Notes: generated by a model not told the origin, from the sequence alone. DNA of 64,000 nt from Linyphia triangularis (GCA_963978545.1 OZ021723.1:4030001-4094000); one strand, 5' to 3'. Positions 54,151-64,000 are shown, counted from the first letter of the stretch. Made by a program: numbers and translations.

Positions 54151-54560
54151 AAAATTGGACTTAATGTTTCTGATGGACTGAATGGGCTAGAGGGATGATG
54201 CAAAATTAAATCGTCATGCACCAAACATTTTTTAAGCACACACGCAGCATTAGATCATCTTGGCTGTCAAATAAATACATACTAATCTAGTCATTTATAC
54301 TGACAAATATTCGTCAAGCGTTTTGAATTTTCGATTAAAACCAACACCTTTATACAAACTCACCCGCGAGAATAACCAACAACAGAAGAATAATCATAGT
54401 GATAAATAGCATTAGAGGCTTCTTCCGGCCTTGTTAATCTCTCTAATGAAATGAATCAACCCCCTCCCCGCATCTCCCACTTAATTTCTATTCAATCACC
54501 CTTAAGCATTTATTTAATAACTGAACTTAAAAGTCCCATTTCATTTTCTCATGGTACTAT
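54151..54560. other. Sequence without recognised features
   Basis: Nothing is supported here. Confidence 0.5.
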
Positions 54561-54810
54561 ATTAATTTAAGCGACTTGAGACCCACTGGAAATCCACTTC
54601 TATAAAGTTCGTTCTTCCAATGTTGGATGGCGGCACAAGCTTATTTTTCTTTGAAAGCCGATGTAAGGCCATGTTGGATGCTAGAGGATTAATAATTGTC
54701 GTTTGCATATAAAGAGAAATAAGCTTGTGCTACCCTCCAACAATTAAATAACGAGCTTCATAGAAGTGAATTTCAAACTCCTAATGGGACTCGCAATGTT
54801 TAAATTAATA
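54561..54810. mobile_element. 250-bp near-palindromic MITE
   Basis: Both ends read ATTAATTTAA inward. The arms (about 54561-54655 and 54700-54810) are imperfect inverted copies: CACTTCTATAAAG with CACTTCTATGAAG, and GCACAAGCTTATTT in both. Gypsy element C begins two bases after its right edge. Confidence 0.72.
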
Positions 54811-54811
54811 C

Positions 54812-55277
54812 TGTTATGAATTTTTCCACTGAGGCAATGATGGCACAGTTTTCACGGTTTAAAAATATTTATTCTCTCTTCAGAAAACTCACAAAATTTA
54901 TTCACAGGCAACAGTTTAATTACTCTCAAGCTTCAACACAAGCTTCAACAAAAATAACTTCGAATTCAGCGATTATACAAGCTCACTCCAATAGGTAAAC
55001 AAAGCGATCAGCTTTCAACGAACTCCGAAGTCAATCTGAAAACTTTCCCGTTCTCCAGTCTTTTTATATACAAGCACGTGAGACATTCTCGAAATTTCCA
55101 GCCAATTCATAGAAAAGAAATATCTCGAAACTTCTCGATGGTTTTAGGTGTTGCCACCTTTTTCTAACTTGTATAATCGCTATTAATTACTAAATAAAAT
55201 AGGATAAAAATATATTACAATAGAATTTTGAAATAATACGTCACTATTTACAATATATACAGACAATTTGTGCAACA
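54812..55277 (-). repeat. 3' LTR of element C
   Basis: On the plus strand it runs TGTTATGAATTTTTCC to TTGTGCAACA. It is preceded in element orientation by the polypurine tract at 55278-55290. Minus-strand TATA box TATATAAAAAG and an AATAAA are present as in the other LTR. Confidence 0.95.
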
Positions 55278-55290
55278 TTTCCCCCTTCTT
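55278..55290 (-). other. Polypurine tract of element C
   Basis: The minus strand reads AAGAAGGGGGAAA directly upstream of the 3' LTR, the expected plus-strand primer site. Confidence 0.88.
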
Positions 55291-55329
55291 AAAGACTGCA
55301 CGTCCCGGGCAGTGAAGTTCTTAAGCCAT

Positions 55330-58029
55330 TCAATGACTTCTACCATAATATGGGGCTAGCCTATTGTAGTGTACAACTCTAGGTTTACAGGAAGGTGTCC
55401 GTTGAATTCTCACCACGACGTCGTTGATCTTCTTAAGGACCCCATACGGCCCTTCCCAGTTTGTCTGGAGCTTAGGGGAGAGTCCTTTCCGACGTTTGTC
55501 ACCTTCCTGGAATGAACGGTCCATGGCCTTGGCATAGTACCGGATCTTCATGCGCTCCGTCATGATGTTGTTTCTCTCTCTGGCGAACCGATGTACGGCT
55601 TCCAAACGTGCCTGCAGATCATCTAGATACTGGACAGGCGAGGAAGGAGTGTCCTGTGGTTGTCCAAAGAGGAGGTTGCTGGGGAGCCTAAGGTCTCTTC
55701 CACACATCGTTAGAGATGGAGAAAATCCGGTGGTCTCGTGAGTTGCACTCCCGTATGCCAACAGAAGCGGTGAAAGTTTCTGATCCCCATCTTGCTGGTT
55801 ATATGATTTTGAGATTGCGTCCGAATCATCCGCGGGTGCAGCTGATAGATCCCGGGACCTCCGTTCGATGCTTGTAACAGGAGTACGGATGTCGATTCCC
55901 TCGTCACTAACTTTGTCCATTTCCACATGAACCACTTCCTGGGAGGGTTTCATCAACGTCGCTTTCTTCGGTTCTCTCTCCGAGGCTGGAGAGGTACTTT
56001 CCATAGATGTGGACTCTTCAGCATTCTCTTTGACCTTGTCTTCATGAGCTACAATCCGATATACACACAGGTCTTTCATGTCTAGATCGTGCAAAGGAAC
56101 TTCGCCTCTCCATGTTTGCAGCTTGCTTTTCTCAAAATTCAGCGTAATTCCATTTTTCTTCAAAAAGTCTAGTCCGAGAATGCACGGATCTACAATTTCG
56201 GCAACATAAACGGTGTGCTTGTAGGTGTTAAATCCAAGGGCAATATCCACTTGCAATTTCCCATGAACAGAGATATTACCACCAGACACAGTTTGTAGAG
56301 AAACAGAGAGCGCTGTGTAGAGGAGTCGGCTGTTCAGGCGACGAGCCACGTCCGTCCTTACGATCGTTACGTTCGCTCCCGAATCGACGATTAGACGACA
56401 TGGAGTTCCGTTGATCTCCCCCTTCACGAATAAACCCTGGTTTCCTACTTGTCGGGATGAAACGTGGAAACGACTGGTCGGGGCTTCACCTGTTCTACAT
56501 TGCAGCTTCTGCCCTGCGAGATGACATCTTCTTAGATTCAGTTGTGGAGAATCCGTGGTAGTGTTATCCCTTCTCTTTTTCAAATCAAGGCAGTTTCGTC
56601 GTAGATGCCCCTCCCGTTTGCAGTGCCAGCAAACGACTCTGGTCCTTCGATCCCTGGCTCCGGGATAGCTTCTCATCATTCTATCAATTTTGCTTTCCAG
56701 TTCTCGAAGCTTATTGGTGACAAAGTCAGACGAATCCTCGGCTAATGCACCACGCACATATCGTCGGTCTTTTCCAGAAGCTAGCTGCGCGGCTTCCACT
56801 CTCATGGCATAGACGAGGGTGGACTTCAGATCTTTGCTGTCTGACATCCTGGTAGCTTGCTGTATGTCGGGATCTTTGATGGCATCCACGAAATACTGAA
56901 GAGACAGGTTATCTCGTACGTCCGAGGGACAGTCTGGAAAAGCGAGGAGCGACAGTCTTTCTATATCCGATGCCAATTCTTGAAGAGTTTCATTGGCCTT
57001 CTGCTGTCTCACTTTCAATTGCAGTCTGTTGTAATCCTTTAGATGCTGCTCCCCAAACCTTAACTCCAACGCACTTGACAGCGCCACGAATTCTCCCCGC
57101 TTCTCTTCAGGTAGTGTCTGTAAAATATCAGCAGCTTCACCTCGAAGAGATGCTGCGAGATGGAATGCTTTCGAAGTATCGTCCCAAGCATTCTCAGAAG
57201 CAATCATTTCAAACTGCGTTTGATAAACGCGCCAAGACGACCTCCGATCAAAAGTGGCCACTTTGATGCTGGAACGTGGCGCAATAAAGGGAGTGGAAAC
57301 GTTATCCCAATTAGGCGTTGCAATGGTCACAGCTTCGCGAGTTTCTATTTTCCGTAGCCTTTCTTCTACAGCATCCATGAATTTTCCCTGCTCTTCTTTG
57401 ATAGTGGAAACCTTTTCTTCCATTTCATCTCTTACAGCAGTGAGAACGTCTTCCTTCACGGATTGCAGGACCGATGATGTTGTCTCCATAATAGTAGATT
57501 CTACCATTGACGCTAGCTCGGTTTTCATTTCTTCCCTGATCTTGATTACGGCTGCGGATGTGGACTCGCACTTATCGGCCAAAGCTTTCATGTCAGATGA
57601 CGTTGCATTTTGCAAAGCTTTAAAATCTGATGATGTCGCTTCTTGTAAAGCTTTAATGTCTGATGATGTCGCTTCTTGACTGGCGGCAATTGCGGCGGCG
57701 AGTTCGGCATTTGTCGTTTCTTGACGGGCTTGACCGGTGGATATAGTAGCGGCGAGTTCGGCGTTAGTCGTTTCTTGACGGGCTTGTCCGGCGGCAATCG
57801 TAGCGAAAAGTTCGGCTTTCATTTCGGCTGCGGTGGTTTCTTGGCAGGCTTTCATTTCGGCTGCGGTGGTTTCTTGGCAGGCTTTCATTTCGGCTGCGGC
57901 GGTTTCTTGGCAGGCTTTCATTTCGGATTTTATTTCGGCGGCAGTGGATTCTTGTTGGGCCTTCATTCCAGCAATAATTTCCATCAACTGCTTCATTTGG
58001 TCTTCCATCATTCCTCTAGTTGTCGGCAT
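55330..58029 (-). CDS. Gag-protease protein fused to integrase C-terminal region (899 aa)
   Basis: The start ATG lies 32 bp inside the 5' LTR and primer site. Residues 1-240 form a long helical, probably coiled-coil region with repeats of an 11-residue type (MKACQETTAAE) and of GQARQETTNAEL. A capsid-like region follows (about 255-470), then a CCHC knuckle (CWHCKREGHLRRNC, about 465-478), a protease with DSGA at about 548 and ILGLDFLKK, a Ser/Glu-rich linker (about 655-740), and from about 745 the end of integrase (YNQQDGDQKL onward to APYYGRSH). RT, RNase H and the DDE core are absent without loss of frame. Gag could package RNA; the protease could act only in particles. No stop or frameshift interrupts it, in contrast to elements A and B. 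Whether it is expressed is unknown. Confidence 0.9.
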   Translation of the reverse strand: MPTTRGMMEDQMKQLMEIIAGMKAQQESTAAEIKSEMKACQETAAAEMKACQETTAAEMKACQETTAAEMKAELFATIAAGQARQETTNAELAATISTGQARQETTNAELAAAIAASQEATSSDIKALQEATSSDFKALQNATSSDMKALADKCESTSAAVIKIREEMKTELASMVESTIMETTSSVLQSVKEDVLTAVRDEMEEKVSTIKEEQGKFMDAVEERLRKIETREAVTIATPNWDNVSTPFIAPRSSIKVATFDRRSSWRVYQTQFEMIASENAWDDTSKAFHLAASLRGEAADILQTLPEEKRGEFVALSSALELRFGEQHLKDYNRLQLKVRQQKANETLQELASDIERLSLLAFPDCPSDVRDNLSLQYFVDAIKDPDIQQATRMSDSKDLKSTLVYAMRVEAAQLASGKDRRYVRGALAEDSSDFVTNKLRELESKIDRMMRSYPGARDRRTRVVCWHCKREGHLRRNCLDLKKRRDNTTTDSPQLNLRRCHLAGQKLQCRTGEAPTSRFHVSSRQVGNQGLFVKGEINGTPCRLIVDSGANVTIVRTDVARRLNSRLLYTALSVSLQTVSGGNISVHGKLQVDIALGFNTYKHTVYVAEIVDPCILGLDFLKKNGITLNFEKSKLQTWRGEVPLHDLDMKDLCVYRIVAHEDKVKENAEESTSMESTSPASEREPKKATLMKPSQEVVHVEMDKVSDEGIDIRTPVTSIERRSRDLSAAPADDSDAISKSYNQQDGDQKLSPLLLAYGSATHETTGFSPSLTMCGRDLRLPSNLLFGQPQDTPSSPVQYLDDLQARLEAVHRFARERNNIMTERMKIRYYAKAMDRSFQEGDKRRKGLSPKLQTNWEGPYGVLKKINDVVVRIQRTPSCKPRVVHYNRLAPYYGRSH

Positions 58030-58044
58030 TCAAAATTACGAGAC

Positions 58045-58060
58045 CCCACTTCTGACACCA
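58045..58060 (-). other. Primer binding site of element C, tRNA-Leu-like
   Basis: One base after the 5' LTR the minus strand reads TGGTGTCAGAAGTGGG. From general knowledge, leucine tRNAs of animals end CCCACTCCTGACA plus CCA, which would pair at all but one position. tRNA-Leu is therefore the probable primer. Confidence 0.72.
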
Positions 58061-58061
58061 C

Positions 58062-58527
58062 TGTTATGAATTTTTCCACTGAGGCAATGATGGCACAGTT
58101 TTCACGGTTTAAAAATATTTATTCTCTCTTCAGAAAACTCACAAAATTTATTCACAGATAACAGTTCAATCACTATTAATCTTCAACACAAGCTTCAACA
58201 AAAATAACTTCGAATTCAGCGATTATACAAGCTCACTCCAATAGGTAAACAAAGCGATCAGCTTTCAACGAACTCCGAAGTCAATCTGAAAACTTTCCCG
58301 TTCTCCAGTCTTTTTATATACAAGCGCGTGAGACATTCTCGAAATTTCCAGCCAATTCATAGAAAAGAAATATCTCGAAACTTCTCGATGGTTTTAGGTG
58401 TTGCCACCTTTTTCTAACTTGTATAATCGCTATTAATTACTAAATAAAATAGGATAAAAATAAATTACAATAGAATTTTGAAATAATACGTCACTATTTA
58501 CAATATATACAGACAATTTGTGCAACA
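58062..58527 (-). repeat. 5' LTR of element C
   Basis: 466 bp. The minus-strand TATA box lies around 58311-58322 and AATAAA at 58118-58123 (complement TTTATT), giving a promoter-R-U5 order towards the coding frame. Confidence 0.95.
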
Positions 58528-58531
58528 ATAC

Positions 58532-58789
58532 ACTAACTTGAGAAAACTGACAGGTACTGCCAATAATTGCATACTAAATTTAAATCACGGATAGATATTT
58601 ACCTGACTCCCAATATATATTAAGGAGCTTATCGAAACAAACTTTTTTTGAAAATTCAAAATTTCAAGTCGATAAAAGTTACCACTATGCTTACATATTT
58701 ACCAAAGAAAATTTTAGTTCAATGGACAAATATTTAGGTCTCCCAGAATAGATCTGAATTTTGTATTTTGAAAAAAAAGGAAGATATTT

Positions 58790-58820
<31 letters not shown>

Positions 58821-59320
58821 CGCAAATATAAAGCAAATTTTTATTTTTAAGAATAAAAATGTAAAAGTTTAGAATATTAATTAAATGTAAAAAAAATATA
58901 TAACTGCCATTTAACATCTGGGTCTCCCGGAATCTACATGAAAACCTTAATTTTTTACAATATACAGATATTTTTCAATTTTCAACCCGTTCTTTGGTTT
59001 AGTTTGAATTATTTTATTTATAGTCTAAGTATAGTAGTATAGCATTTTGAAATATCGGTGAATATCATTTTGTGATATAGCGTATACTAAAATCAAGTGT
59101 TATAACACGTCGCTTCTGCAAGATCTTGGAGTCTCCAACTAACAAAGACTCTAGATTTGAGATATAAAGGTAACGTTATAGAAAATGATTCAATGTCAAA
59201 GAGTTCGAGAGAGGAAAGTGTACTTGACAGTAAAATACTTCTACCATTGAAAATCTAGAAAGTTCAATTATTTCAGTGAAATAAGGGCTGTGTGTGTGCC
59301 AGGAAATCTACTATCTTTTC
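58532..59320. other. AT-rich sequence without recognised features
   Basis: An A run lies at about 58795-58820. Nothing else is supported. Confidence 0.5.
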
Positions 59321-59332
59321 CTACATAATGTG

Positions 59333-59514
59333 GCCGACCAAACGGTATAGTGGTTAGAGTGCTAGCTTCTAGACCACGAGGTTGCGGGTTCGAGTCCCGT
59401 ATAAGGCATGGGTATTTGTAAATGTATGTTGACTTGTCAAATGACGAATGTTTTGGTGCATTATATCCCTCGTGTTGATGACGGCGCCAGATAATCTGAA
59501 AACAACCAACCAAC
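59333..59514 (+). mobile_element. tRNA-derived SINE family 1, copy 5
   Basis: Plus-strand copy with head, B-box GGTTCGAGTCCC, body and AACC tail. Target duplication CTACATAATGTG (59321-59332) and CTAGATAATGTG (59515-59526), one mismatch. Confidence 0.92.
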
Positions 59515-59557
59515 CTAGATAATGTGACCGTACACTGCAAAAAAAATCCCGTCAAAT

Positions 59558-59602
59558 TTACGGTTTTAAACTGGCAGCTGGGTCGCCAGTTTAAAACCGT
59601 AA
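59558..59602. repeat. Perfect 18-bp hairpin
   Basis: TTACGGTTTTAAACTGGC (59558-59575) and its exact complement (59585-59602) surround a 9-nt loop. Confidence 0.95.
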
Positions 59603-59659
59603 AAAATACGGAAACATTCCGTATTAAATACGGTTTTTGACTGATTGCAACGGTTTTTT

Positions 59660-60040
59660 CCCGTAAAATGAACGGAAACTTTCAGTAATAATTACGGTCA
59701 TTCCGTACAAAATACAGTTTTCTCCCGTAAAATAAACGGAAACTTTTCGTATTAAAAACGGTTATTGACTGGTTACTAACATTGATCCCCCGTAAAATAA
59801 ACATAAACTTTCCGTATTAAATACGGTAATTTCATACAAAATAATTTACTCCCGTAAAATAAATTAAAATTTCCTGTATTAAGTACGTTGATTCCATACA
59901 AAATGCAATTTCCACCTGTAAAATAAACAGAATTTCTGTGTTGAATAAGGTCAATTCCATATAAAATACAATTTCCCCCGTAAAGTACACGGAAACTTTC
60001 TGCAATAAATTTCATATAAAATACACAGAAATTTTTCTGT
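59660..60040. repeat. Degenerate tandem repeat, about 63-bp period
   Basis: Units start CCCGTAAAATAAACGG or variants at 59660, 59724, 59788, 59851, 59914 and 59976. Each carries CCGTATTAAATACGGT, itself a near-palindrome. Confidence 0.85.
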
Positions 60041-60102
60041 ATAAGAAACAGTTTACCCCTATAAGCGAAGTTTTTCTCTATTTTACACAAAAACTTGCAG
60101 TG

Positions 60103-61130
60103 ACAAAAAAGGTTTACAAATGTAAGTGAACGGTTTGCTTTTGCAAAATATTAAGAAACAATTGTAGATGGAAAAGCTTCTGCCACAAAATATATGATTA
60201 ATTTTAGTATTAAACACAGTTTACAATATCAAGAAGGCATTTGTGTTCTGCTAAAGGTTTTGTTAGTAATAATGACCATATTCAATGGATGAAAATCATA
60301 AAAATTAAAGTACAATTCTGTATCACAGCAAAATATTCTATGTCCCATTATAAATTAAAACAAAAAAAAAAATTCCGAAGCAATAAGGTAATCCTTCAAC
60401 ATAAATAGAAAGGTAAAAAATATATCACAAAATGAGCATGTAACACAAAATAATTTATTAATAGCTATCAGTCTTTTCTTATATCAAACTATAATAAATT
60501 TATTTGGTTATCTATACTATGATTACCTAGACTTTCAATTTGATTAAAACATTAAAAAAATGCAATAATTTACTAACTTTCAAAATATTTTTTAACGCGA
60601 CAGGATTTAAATGTATTTTATGACACTGTGTATATATATAAGTATTAAGTAAAACAAATTAAATTTGATAAAAATATAATTTTATTTCAATACACATAAT
60701 AAAAGTATACATAATTATAAAATTTCAATACACACGAATGAAAAGTGGTTCAGATTACTTTATTTAATAAACAAAATATTAAAAAATTTCTAGGAATAAT
60801 TAATCATATCAATCAATACAAGCTGCAGCAACTTTTAAGGCCATATGAAAATCATTATTAATTTTTCAGTTTAGAAAAATATGCAAAATATACGAAAAGG
60901 AAAAATTTAGATTGCGGAATGTACAAATTATTGAACACATCTAATAAATTTTCAAAATTGACCAATGCAAGTTATATCTGAATAATTATGACTCTACAAA
61001 ATCACCATCTTATAAAATGTCCAAATTACCACAGTAAACATACTTAAAATTTTTTTAAAGGCTAATAATTCAATGTATTCACATAAGAAAATTAAGTTAA
61101 AATTGAAAGATGACCACCCCTACATTTTGC
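60103..61130. other. AT-rich sequence without recognised features
   Basis: No feature is supported. Confidence 0.5.
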
Positions 61131-61286
61131 AATGAACTCGCCTGGATGACGTGGAAGGCACGTGATCAGGTGGAAGTGGTATTTAACTGCTGCTGGAGAG
61201 TCTGAAGAATCATTCTTTCACTTACTTCTGTGTGTGGGAGCGAGTTGCCTGTTGTTGTTGTTGCTAATCCTCACTGTCTGACGGAG

Positions 61287-62130
61287 TCAGACAAGATCTA
61301 CAAGTTCGTTGACTAAAAGGAAGTCGAAGACTAGGAGAGGATTGCTAAAGATGTGACGGTTCAACCTGGCATGCGCACCTCTTCTGCACATCTTCACCTT
61401 GATTGGTCAGCCACAACATCGGCGAGAGCGCATGTCCAAGCGGCCTGGTAAATAAAAGCAGCTAGTTAAGGTCTTCGGGGCTGCTTGCTGGGTTTTTTTA
61501 GTTTTATGTTTAGGCTCAGTTAGCCTGTAGGATACACCGAGTTGGTGTTTAGGTTACCGCTGGTCGGTGGACCTGACGTAAAGTGTACCGGAAAAGCTGT
61601 CACCGCCTTGGAATCGCTGCCGCAACCAGCCCTGGTAAGCGTAAGAAGTTCACTACTTCCCCCTCGGTGTGGCGGCCCGTTGCTTATGCTTGCAGTGTAA
61701 ACAATAAACCCAATGCAATCTTTGAACTCACCTCTGTTCTTTCTTGGTGACCAGAGTGCGTGACAAAGAGATCCTCCTTAGAGAGTCCAATGCAATCCAA
61801 GAGGTGCTCAGGAGAGGTCTGATGATTTTGGCACTTGGTGCAGGTGGCAAAGGTTTTCGTGCCCTCGTTGAAAGTTAGGCACTTGATGTGACCGCTAGCA
61901 AGCCTTGATAGAACAGTCCGGGTATGTCTGTCACACGGGAGGTCAAGGGACAAACCCGGTTTCGAGCCCTTGTACCAATTATGGGTTGGGGTGTTTTCCA
62001 CTCCTCCGAGATCTTTGATTTTTCCAGAGAGTACAATTCCAAAAAAGTAAGTGTGGAAGAGGGAGATGTTGAAATCCTGCAATTCTCCTTAGCAAGGATA
62101 TCGGCCTGATCGAGTTGCCTGGTCAGATGG
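61287..62130 (-). pseudogene. Non-LTR retrotransposon C-terminal (RNase H) remnant, split by an LTR
   Basis: On the minus strand the readable part includes ADILAKENC, a PGLSLDLPCD segment, RLASGHIKCLTF and a CxxC-type end CTKCQNHQTSPEHLL with CIGLSKEDLF. I recognise this as the RNase H/C-terminal region of arthropod jockey- or I-like elements, not assigned further. A frame change lies near 61990. Coding stops abruptly at the LTR (61352-61765) and resumes on its other side for 19 codons to a TGA at 61287-61289. The presumed 3' untranslated part follows (about 61130-61286) with a GTT-triplet run. Confidence 0.75.
61352..61765 (+). repeat. Solo LTR inserted in the LINE remnant (414 bp)
   Basis: It begins TGTGACGGTT and ends TGCGTGACA, with TG/CA ends and short imperfect inverted termini, and AAGA on both sides (61348-61351, 61766-61769). 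It has a TATA-like AATAAAAG near 61445 and AATAAA near 61703 on the plus strand. The LINE reading frame rejoins when it is taken out with one AAGA, which fixes the ends. It is unrelated in sequence to LTR families A, B and C. Confidence 0.82.
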
Positions 62131-62293
62131 CAGAGTCAGGCGAACAGTTGCTCCCTCAATGTACAGTAGGTCATGTACAGTGCTCCCTCAGGCCGGTGGT
62201 GGCGGTATTATGCTTTGGGGGACGTTCTCTTGGGCGTCTCTGGGACCCGTGGTTGTGGTAGAGCAGGTATCGGAACATCATTGCGGTGACTGA
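62111..62293 (+). pseudogene. Tc1-like transposase fragment
   Basis: An open stretch ends with TGA at 62291-62293. It reads SDGRVR and then QAGGGGIMLWGTFSW followed by LGP, a conserved part of Tc1 transposases around the second catalytic aspartate region and the G-rich loop. Only about 60 codons remain, without ends or N-terminal DNA-binding part. Its left limit merges with the LINE remnant on the opposite strand. Confidence 0.75.
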
Positions 62294-62558
62294 GCCTTTG
62301 TCTGGATTCATACCCAGAAGCACCTGTGATACAGATCAAAATAAAGTTTTTAATATAAATCCTTTATATGCATTGGTAACTTTTATGTGCAATTACAACC
62401 AGTGTTTAAGCTTTTTAAATGCCACTAACATAGCTCTGTAACAATACTAATGTCATAATTAGCATTCACAAAAGCAAAACTATTTTTAAAACAAACCTCA
62501 AATAGTAAATGAAATAAACACTTGTATGTAAATGATAGCAGATTATCAAAACTACTAT
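62294..62558. other. Short spacer without features
   Basis: AT-rich; nothing is supported. Confidence 0.5.
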
Positions 62559-62560
62559 TA

Positions 62561-62982
62561 CCGGGTGGCCACAAAATTTACGAAAAAAAGTTCCCTGATT
62601 TCCATGATGGATTTCTGAAAATATTCCCCGATTTTATGGCAAACTTTTTATCCAATTTCCCCAACTTATCCAGAAGTGTAGACATCCTGATCAAATAGAA
62701 CATGTTAGCTAAAGAGATAACGTGCCAATTTTTTAAAAATAGTTTTGGCGGTAATGAAAAGTTCAAATTATTCCGAAACATTACATTTTCAACGATTACC
62801 GCCACAATTCTCTGGGTAAATGGCGCCAAAATGTGGATGATCAGGAAAACGTGTCTTCAGAACAAAGAAAATTTCCCTGATTTCTGTGAAATTTAAAAAA
62901 AATCCCTGATTTTTTTCCAGAATGAGATAGTTCCCTGACATTTTCCCGATTTCCAAGTTTTCCTGGTTTTGTGGCCACTCTA
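62561..62982. mobile_element. TA-flanked MITE (422 bp)
   Basis: The left end CCGGGTGGCCACAAAA and the complement of the right end TAGAGTGGCCACAAAA share a 12-bp inverted core, GTGGCCACAAAA. TA lies on both sides (62559-62560, 62983-62984), suggesting a Tc1/mariner-type MITE. Inside, the motif TTCCCTGATTT recurs several times on both strands. Confidence 0.72.
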
Positions 62983-62984
62983 TA

Positions 62985-64000
62985 TTAGTGTTATTTAAGT
63001 ACAGCACCTCTAACAAAGGTGAAACAAGCAAGTTCTTATAAAACTTAGCTTACCACTGAACGTTGCAAGAAATAAAAATGTTTAATTCTAATTATAATAC
63101 ACTAAGTAAATTTATTCTAAAAGCACTAAAATTTATTCCAACAGTATTCTCACTTCAAATAAATAGAGTTGTATTTGTCCCTAAATCCTATCTAAAATAA
63201 AAGAATCTCGATAGTTTACCTGAAAAGTGCAGAGAACTTTTAAAGTCTAAGGAGTTGTTAGGAGCCAGCGATAAAACTGCTGTACAGCAAGGCATTCAGC
63301 ACAACTGGTAGTTTCTTTTTGAAAAATTCCAATAAACTGTACAAAATATGAAAAATATTGTAAAATTTGTCATCCTTATGTACATATATTTACACTCGTG
63401 AAAAGAGTCAAATGAACTAGCTAGCATGAAATCATCTTTTAAAAACCTTATTTTGAAATATGGATCTGCACATCAATTGGGTAGTCTAGGGATGGGATAA
63501 ATGGATTAATTTCCTTCAAAAATAAAATTTAAGTTTATCTCCTTAAAATAAAGACTCAATATTTCACACAACACTATTTCTTATTATATCATTAGGTTCA
63601 TGGCATTTAATGTTATAAGCGATAAAACGATAATTTGCGGAAGGAATGGATTAGAAATTCTCAATTACTACTATCCGTTAACGCTAAAAAAAAGAAATTT
63701 ATTGAAAGAAAATCTTTTTTCTTTGCTCACAAACGTAGGTTCATTTTTTAGCTACGTTTTTAAAGAATTTTACATTAATTCAACTAACACATTTCATAAA
63801 ATGAAGAGGTCTTTTAACCCCTGCATTGAAAGGCTATATCATCACACCAATGCTATAGTACTTGAAAACAGCAACATTTTAAAAATCTGTTTTGCAATTA
63901 ATTCAATCCCAAAGATCACCAGCCCTTCCCTTACTTTTGCCAGTGACCAAGTACGATAACATTTATGACAGATGATCTTGTCTTGACAAATAAGCTATCT
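62985..64000. other. Sequence without recognised features
   Basis: A 119-codon frame at 63600-63959 starts with ATG but shows no motif and has AT-rich codon use like its surroundings. It may be chance. Confidence 0.45.

Larger units (their letters stand above)
54812..58527 (-). mobile_element. Gypsy-type LTR retrotransposon C, structurally complete, deleted pol
   Basis: Two 466-bp LTRs enclose a 2.78-kb interior with a primer site, one long frame and a polypurine tract. ATAC is duplicated on both sides (54808-54811 and 58528-58531). The LTRs differ at nine positions by my reading, about 2 percent, so insertion is fairly recent; seven of the nine lie in about 30 bp. Reverse transcriptase, RNase H and the catalytic part of integrase are absent, so the element is non-autonomous. 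Confidence 0.95.
59533..60102. mobile_element. Possible CACTG-ended MITE with internal hairpin and tandem units
   Basis: The left end reads CACTGCAAAAA and the right end TTGCAGTG, an 8-bp inverted terminus. No clear target duplication is seen. The interior holds a perfect hairpin and six degenerate tandem units, listed separately. Confidence 0.5.

Noticed and set aside
57676..58161. Plus-strand Gly/Phe-rich frame opposite the gag repeats
   Set aside because: It is the antisense reading of the coiled-coil repeats of element C and extends into the LTR.
61684..61765. C-terminal residues of the minus-strand frame beyond the LINE domain
   Set aside because: These codons come from the inserted LTR, not from the LINE.
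63600..63959. 119-residue frame as a host gene
   Set aside because: No recognised motif and AT-driven residue composition; kept only as a note.

Overview
This window looks like repeat-rich intergenic DNA from an animal nuclear genome. It is strongly AT-rich, has no bacterial gene organisation, and holds no host gene I can defend. Ty3/gypsy LTR retrotransposons, a Rep/helicase Helitron, Tc1/mariner pieces, a non-LTR retrotransposon tail, tRNA-derived SINEs and several MITE families occur together. That mix suggests an arthropod, perhaps a spider or other arachnid, but the taxon is an inference from element composition only.

Layout. 1-4898: broken gypsy element A (+), with a 506-bp TTAA-flanked MITE inside pol and a 739-bp 3' LTR. 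5360-9265: Helitron with a decayed Rep-helicase, set in a TA microsatellite. 11945-12622: old LTR of family A. 12823-18374: gypsy element B (-), broken, with a long repeat-bearing leader. 19698-20159: tRNA-derived SINE with a 12-bp target duplication. 20334-21068, 38733-39450, 41283-41998 and 51572-52294: TTAA-flanked MITEs of about 720 bp. 25613-26323 and 44572-45275: solo LTRs of family A. 26653-27362 and 42091-43767: large foldbacks. 29792-31190: 1.4-kb ATTT-type array. 36499-38512: TA-flanked inverted-repeat element carrying a 113-bp minisatellite with higher-order structure. 47218-47513: 35-bp tandem repeat. 48397-50334: two nested non-autonomous Helitron-like elements. 53.1-54.1 kb and 59.3 kb: second SINE family, including a tandem dimer. 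54812-58527: structurally complete gypsy element C (-), whose single open frame fuses Gag-protease directly to an integrase tail. 61.3-62.3 kb: LINE tail interrupted by a solo LTR, next to a Tc1 transposase fragment. 62561-62982: TA-flanked MITE.

The most informative items are element C (an open but deleted Gag-PR-IN fusion between two similar LTRs), the MITE in element A whose removal rejoins the reading frame exactly, the minisatellite grown from a transposon's own terminal repeat, the ~600-bp-arm foldback at 42-43.8 kb, and the constant ATAT target of LTR family A. Nothing here forms a cooperating gene system; the genes belong to independent mobile elements, mostly dead. All comparisons were made by eye. 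Percent identities and family names need alignment and database searches.
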